A stretch of 64,000 nt of DNA, taken from Desulfosporosinus fructosivorans. Lineage in GTDB: Bacteria; Bacillota; Desulfitobacteriia; Desulfitobacteriales; Desulfitobacteriaceae. The notes beneath the pieces are model-generated. The model was given only the letters and a program-made list of their open reading frames with translations, did not search any database and was not told the DNA's origin. The stretch lies in contig NZ_SPQQ01000011.1 of NCBI RefSeq assembly GCF_004766045.1, forward strand, positions 1 to 64,000. The letters are read 5' to 3'. Shown piece by piece: positions 60,565 to 64,000 of this stretch. Every line of letters begins with the position of its first letter. The first letter of the stretch is position 1. The translations under genes and the position numbers were made by a program.

Positions 60565-61034
60565 GAGTGAAATTTATGCTCAATGGTAAGGAGACAGTCG
60601 TAGACACCCAGCCTGATCGGCGGGTGGTGGATCTTTTAAGGGAAGATATGGGACTGATTGGCGTAAAAGAGTGTTGTGGCGCAGGCGAATGTGGGGCTTG
60701 CACCATCCTCGTTAATGGAACAAGCCGCCTGTCTTGTTTGATGTTGGCGGCTCAGCTGGAAGGTATGGAAGTAACCACCATTGAAGGCGTAGCACCAAAG
60801 GGTGGCTTTGCAGTTGTGCAGCAAGCATTTATTGATCATGGTGCGGTGCAGTGCGGTTTCTGTACTCCCGGTATGGTGTTGGCAGTGTTAGATTTGTTGC
60901 ATCGTAACCCGCAGCCGACGAGTGAGGAAATTCGAGACGGGCTAAGTGGTAATTTATGTCGCTGTACCGGCTATCAGAAAATTGTCGAAGCTGTTCTAGC
61001 AGCGGCTGCCTTGCTGAAGGGGAGGTGTGAGTAA
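60561..61034 (+). CDS. xanthine-dehydrogenase-family iron-sulfur subunit
   Basis: This 157-residue protein has two [2Fe-2S] sites: ferredoxin-like CCGAGECGACTILVNG with a fourth Cys in RLSCLML, and the helical domain QCGFCTPGM...LCRCTGY. This is complete for the family. The gene overlaps both neighbours by 4 and 1 bp, so the three subunits are made in one transcript. Confidence 0.93.
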   Translation: MRVKFMLNGKETVVDTQPDRRVVDLLREDMGLIGVKECCGAGECGACTILVNGTSRLSCLMLAAQLEGMEVTTIEGVAPKGGFAVVQQAFIDHGAVQCGFCTPGMVLAVLDLLHRNPQPTSEEIRDGLSGNLCRCTGYQKIVEAVLAAAALLKGRCE

Positions 61035-61909
61035 TGGATGTTTTGTTCCCACGTACCCTGGAGGAGTTAAGAGAACTGTTTGGGGTCTACCCTGAGGGGA
61101 GTATCTTAGGTGGTGGCACGGATCTTTTAGTTCAGATTCGAAAATATGGCCATAAACCGACGGCTTTATTTTCTGTGGAGCATTTGCCCGAGTTACAACG
61201 AGTGGAAGAGAAGGAAACCGATCTTTTTATTGGTGCAGGTGTGACCCATCAACAGCTTTGGGAATTACCCATCATCAAGGAACGTTTCCCAGTACTGCAG
61301 GATGCCTTAGCGGTACTTGGCTCTCCACCAATCCGGCATGCGGGAACGCTAGGTGGAAATTTGTGTACAGCATCGCCGGCAGGAGATACTTTGCCACCGC
61401 TCTATGTTCTGGGTGCCAAGGTAGCAATTAGCGGTCAAACAACCCAACGTTGTGTGTCGATTGACGAATTTATTCAAGGTCCTGGTCGTACGATACTGGA
61501 ACAGGGCGAATTTGTAACAGGTATTTACATCCCTCTGCCAGCGCCGAACGCGTTTTCTGCGTATTACAAGGTTGGTAAACGCAAGGCTTTGGCTATTGCC
61601 ATTGCCAGCTTGGCTGTGCTGCTAGAATTAAACCCTGATGAAACCGTGAAAAACATTAAATTGGCTTGGGGGAGTGTCGGTCCTACCGTCATGATCCTGC
61701 CAGACGTGGAAAACTTTCTCAAGGGAAAAGTTCTATCAGACGAAATACTAGTTCAGGCCGGAGAAATGGCGATCCTAGGCGTTGCTCCGATTGATGATAT
61801 TCGGGCAAGTGCTGAGTATCGTCGACGTCTAACTGCGAATTTACTGTTGCGCCTTGGCAGTGCTATCCGTCTGAGCTCAAGTGACCTAGCGGAAAAATCA
61901 ATCCTTTAG
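61034..61909 (+). CDS. xanthine-dehydrogenase-family FAD subunit
   Basis: This 291-residue protein has the FAD-binding ILGGGTDLLVQIRKYG and RHAGTLGGNLCTASPAGDTLPP motifs of the medium subunit, and a C-terminal CO-dehydrogenase-flavoprotein domain. It ends the operon. No accessory XdhC-like gene is present in the window. Confidence 0.92.
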   Translation: MDVLFPRTLEELRELFGVYPEGSILGGGTDLLVQIRKYGHKPTALFSVEHLPELQRVEEKETDLFIGAGVTHQQLWELPIIKERFPVLQDALAVLGSPPIRHAGTLGGNLCTASPAGDTLPPLYVLGAKVAISGQTTQRCVSIDEFIQGPGRTILEQGEFVTGIYIPLPAPNAFSAYYKVGKRKALAIAIASLAVLLELNPDETVKNIKLAWGSVGPTVMILPDVENFLKGKVLSDEILVQAGEMAILGVAPIDDIRASAEYRRRLTANLLLRLGSAIRLSSSDLAEKSIL

Positions 61910-61964
61910 GTCACGAAGCAATCGTTACAAAAATTTGAAGAGATTGAGATAGGAGAGAATTAGT

Positions 61965-62260
61965 ATGAAAATCAACAAGACGCAGGATGGAAGCAAATTA
62001 ACCTTGACTTTTGAGGGCAGGCTCGACAGCAGTAGTGCCCCCAGTTAGAGACGGAAATTAAAGCCAACCTAGGAGGCATAACAGAACTTGTGATGGACTT
62101 TGCAGAACTGGTCTACCTTTCTAGTGCGGGGTTACGCGTTATTCTCGCCGCGCAGAAGCAGATGAACAAGCAGGGGGAAATGGTGATTGTTAAGGTCAAT
62201 GAGACAATCATGGAGATTTTCGAGGTAACGGGCTTCACAGAAATTCTAAACATCGAGTAA
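61965..62260 (+). pseudogene. STAS gene duplicate with one-base deletion
   Basis: The 296-bp sequence matches the 297-bp STAS gene (43284-43580) almost throughout. One C is missing in the C-run after AGTAGTGCC, which gives a TAG shortly after. The duplicated block includes the upstream AAATTTGAAGAGATTGAGA and the downstream hairpin, so it covers about 430 bp. Confidence 0.93.
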
Positions 62261-62304
62261 CACGTGACGTTTGGATGCCCTAAAGGTGGACATAGAGATA
62301 AGGA

Positions 62305-62329
62305 ACACCCACTTACAAAAAGTGGGTGT
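62305..62329 (+). terminator. hairpin after the STAS pseudogene
   Basis: ACACCCACTT and AAGTGGGTGT pair perfectly over 10 bp, with no long T-run. It is part of the duplicated block (compare 43625). Confidence 0.45.
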
Positions 62330-62360
62330 CTCACGATTAGATGAAGAGGGATTATAAAGG

Positions 62361-62771
62361 ATGATGAGAGATGTGTTTGATTGTGCCAAACTTGATAAAG
62401 ACCCTAATGCTTATGTTTCCTATTGTTTAAAAACGCCTGTTTCACCGCATTTAGCGTCAAACCTTGAAAACGTCCGTATTGATCTTGAGATTATCTATAA
62501 TGATTTTAATAGGATTAAGTCAGAGTTTGACTATCTGGCCTATGCCACCACCATCCATAAGAGCCAAGGCAGTGAGTATCAAATCGTCGTGGCACCCTTA
62601 ACGATGCAGCACTACGTGATGCTGCAGAGAAATCTTCTGTACACTTGCGTGACTAGGGCTAAGAAGGTGTTTGTTCTAGTGGGCACCAAGAAGGCGATTA
62701 GTATGGCAGTCCGCAATAATAAGACGTCGAAGCGGAATACCCGTTTGGCGGAGAGATTATCGATGCCGTGA
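62361..62771 (+). pseudogene. hybrid frame: unknown N-terminus joined to the recD2 3' end
   Basis: The first 58 codons (VFDCAKLDKDPNAYVSYCLK... DFNRIKSEFDYL) are not recognised. From AYATTIHKSQGSEY to LAERLS the sequence is nearly identical to the RecD2 C-terminus, and the DNA is over 90 percent the same (62542-62762 versus 3877-4097). It is a fragment of a second recD2 gene after recombination; a helicase cannot be made. Confidence 0.9.
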
Positions 62772-62818
62772 TTTCGGCAGAAGCTCGATGACTAAGTGAT
62801 ATTTAGCTCGAACATGTG

Positions 62819-62834
62819 TTATAATATGGAAATA
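62819..62834 (+). promoter_or_regulatory. extended -10 promoter for Uma2 gene 1
   Basis: TGTTATAATATGG follows the TGnTATAAT pattern. The same ATGTGTTATAATATGG is found before the second Uma2 gene at about 63554. Confidence 0.6.
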
Positions 62835-62893
62835 ATGATCAAATAGACGATCTTCGAATCATCGAATATAATTATCATGAGGAGCGAATTTTA

Positions 62894-63478
62894 ATGTCAA
62901 TACTACAACATAGTAGTGATAAAAAATATACTTATGCTGATTACCTTACCTGGGTTGAAGACGAAAAACGATGGGAAATATTTAATGGAGTGCCGTATAT
63001 GCAATCTGCTCCAACTTGGCAGCATCAAGCAATATCAAGCGAACTGATGTTGCAATTTGGTGAGTACTTACGGAATAAGCCATGTAGAATTTTTTCGTCA
63101 CCGTTTGATTTAAGGATACCTGAAGCAGGAGAATCAGACGAAGAAACAACGTTTGTATGTCAGCCTGATCTTTTAGTCATTTGTGATCAAGCTGGTTTAA
63201 AAGGTACAGGGTATTATGGAACGCCTACCCTAATTATCGAAATATCATCGCCTTCAACAGTCAGGAAAGATAAGTTATTCAAGTTTAACAAATTTGAAAA
63301 GGCCGGGGTTAAAGAATATTGGATAATCGAACCAGACGGTAATATCGTGAGCGTGTTTACTTTGCAGGACAATAAGCGATATGGAAGGCCTGATGTATAT
63401 TCAGATGAAGACAAAATAAGTGTGAGTACCTTACCAGACTTGATCATTGATCTTAATCTAGTTTTTGCTAATCTGTAA
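62894..63478 (+). CDS. Uma2-family protein, putative PD-(D/E)XK nuclease
   Basis: This 194-residue protein has the Uma2/DUF820 pattern: TYADYLTWVEDEKRWEIFNG, SAPTWQHQAISSELMLQF, RIFSSPFDLRIPEAGE, CQPDLLVICD, TLIIEISSPSTVRKDKLFK and GVKEYWIIEPDG. The catalytic acidic residues (Asp in QPDLLV and Glu in IIEISS) and Lys in VRKDK are present. GAGGAGCG lies before the ATG. The family is widespread in plural copies in some Firmicutes and cyanobacteria; the biological role is not known. Confidence 0.85.
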   Translation: MSILQHSSDKKYTYADYLTWVEDEKRWEIFNGVPYMQSAPTWQHQAISSELMLQFGEYLRNKPCRIFSSPFDLRIPEAGESDEETTFVCQPDLLVICDQAGLKGTGYYGTPTLIIEISSPSTVRKDKLFKFNKFEKAGVKEYWIIEPDGNIVSVFTLQDNKRYGRPDVYSDEDKISVSTLPDLIIDLNLVFANL

Positions 63479-63553
63479 TTGGACTCTGAAGATTAAATAA
63501 TATTTCATTGTAGAAGCCGGTTGCTTTTTGCAATTGGCTTCTTGATGCCAGGG

Positions 63554-63569
63554 ATGTGTTATAATATGG
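63554..63569 (+). promoter_or_regulatory. extended -10 promoter for Uma2 gene 2
   Basis: TGTTATAATATGG is identical to the box at 62819. A TTGATG lies at 63542 but at a poor distance, so the extended -10 is the main support. Confidence 0.58.
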
Positions 63570-63586
63570 GAAAAGGAGGCGTCTAT

Positions 63587-64000
63587 ATGTCACCTACTCC
63601 AAAAGAGTTATCAGCCTCTTACAGCTATGCTGACTATTTGACTTGGCCTGAAGACGAACGCTGGGAGCTGATTGACGGAGTTCCCTTAAATATGACTCCC
63701 GCCCCTACGCCAAAACATCAAGAAATTTTAGGAGAAGTGTTTCGTATATTGGCAAACTGGCTCAAAGGAAATAGATGTAAAGTCTATATGGCCCCGTTTG
63801 ATGTTCGACTAGCCGGGCCCGAGACACTTGATTCGGCGATTGATAAAGTTGTTCAACCAGATATTTCGGCGGTGTGTGATCCGCAGAAAATTGATGATCG
63901 TGGATGTTTGGGAGCACCGGACATGATCGTTGAAATACTATCACCGTCAACGTTTAAAAAAGACCTAGGGATAAAGCTTACCCTTTATGAAAGTTCCGGG
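63587..64000 (+). CDS. Uma2-family protein, cut by the window end
   Basis: The first 138 codons are present: SYADYLTWPEDERWELIDG, PAPTPKHQEILGEVFRILA, KVYMAPFDVRL, VQPDISAVCD and MIVEILSPSTFKKD. It has the same layout as the gene at 62894. AAAAGGAGG lies before the ATG. The C-terminal part is outside the window. Confidence 0.83.
   Translation, partial: MSPTPKELSASYSYADYLTWPEDERWELIDGVPLNMTPAPTPKHQEILGEVFRILANWLKGNRCKVYMAPFDVRLAGPETLDSAIDKVVQPDISAVCDPQKIDDRGCLGAPDMIVEILSPSTFKKDLGIKLTLYESSG

Noticed and set aside
1..64000. tRNA or rRNA genes
   Set aside because: No cloverleaf-like stretch with a T-arm motif and no rRNA consensus blocks were noticed on either strand; a covariance search was not possible here.

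Overview
The window looks like an accessory-rich stretch of a low-to-mid GC, anaerobic Bacillota (Firmicutes) chromosome. RecD2 without RecBC, Bce/Van-type two-component ABC systems, NHLM-type peptide export, RsbV/RsbU/RsbW-like partner switching and strong GGAGG ribosome binding sites all fit a Desulfitobacterium/Desulfosporosinus-like or related clostridial lineage. The genus is inference. No rRNA, tRNA, CRISPR array or intact insertion sequence was seen.

Left part (1-20.5 kb): an FMN riboswitch with terminator precedes an EamA transporter (minus strand), divergent from recD2; a UraA-like permease follows. Next come three related copies of a response regulator / histidine kinase / FtsX-type ABC system. 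Only the copy at 15.4-20.5 kb is complete. The others are truncated or fused: a regulator with a 71-residue kinase stub, a kinase-permease fusion, and an ABC-ATPase/response-regulator chimera before a BceS-like kinase. Between them lie an AraC regulator with a MATE pump, a solo B3/B4 tRNA-editing-like protein, a nitroreductase, a methyltransferase and a decayed rsgA-like GTPase behind a resistance-gene-style attenuator.

Central part (20.9-49.4 kb): this is the most unusual region, a large RiPP-like locus. It holds ten double-glycine-leader precursor peptides plus one nitrile-hydratase-like-leader (NHLP) precursor with a radical SAM/SPASM enzyme, a complete NHLM export set (HlyD-like, C39-peptidase ABC, second ABC), an ECF-type sigma factor, a MalT-like LuxR regulator and a small leader-like protein coupled to the sigma gene. 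About half of the precursor cores look like small zinc ribbons; the others share a C...C...CxxCx[YF/H] pattern. An approximately 82-bp repeat (five copies) and a 29-bp ECF-like promoter (six copies) organise the locus into units. Sequence scars show that most units once carried the export genes and lost them by internal deletion, keeping the first codons of HlyD and/or the last codons of the second ABC. Passenger genes here are a glycerol-dehydrogenase-like enzyme, an amino-acid ABC transporter, an alkaline phosphatase, a YibE/F-like membrane protein and a MATE-like protein with an extra HATPase-like tail.

Right part (42-64 kb): a partner-switching signalling operon (APH-like kinase, STAS, PP2C phosphatase, GshA-like ligase, RsbW-like kinase), the NHLP/radical SAM pair, a GNAT/AMP-ligase/acyl-carrier set, a HATPase-GNAT fusion with a HisC-like aminotransferase and a MATE pump, a three-subunit molybdenum hydroxylase, then decayed duplicates of the STAS gene and of the recD2 3' end, and two Uma2-family genes. 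The recD2 3' fragment near 62.6 kb is a direct repeat of the gene at 2-4 kb and brackets the whole region.
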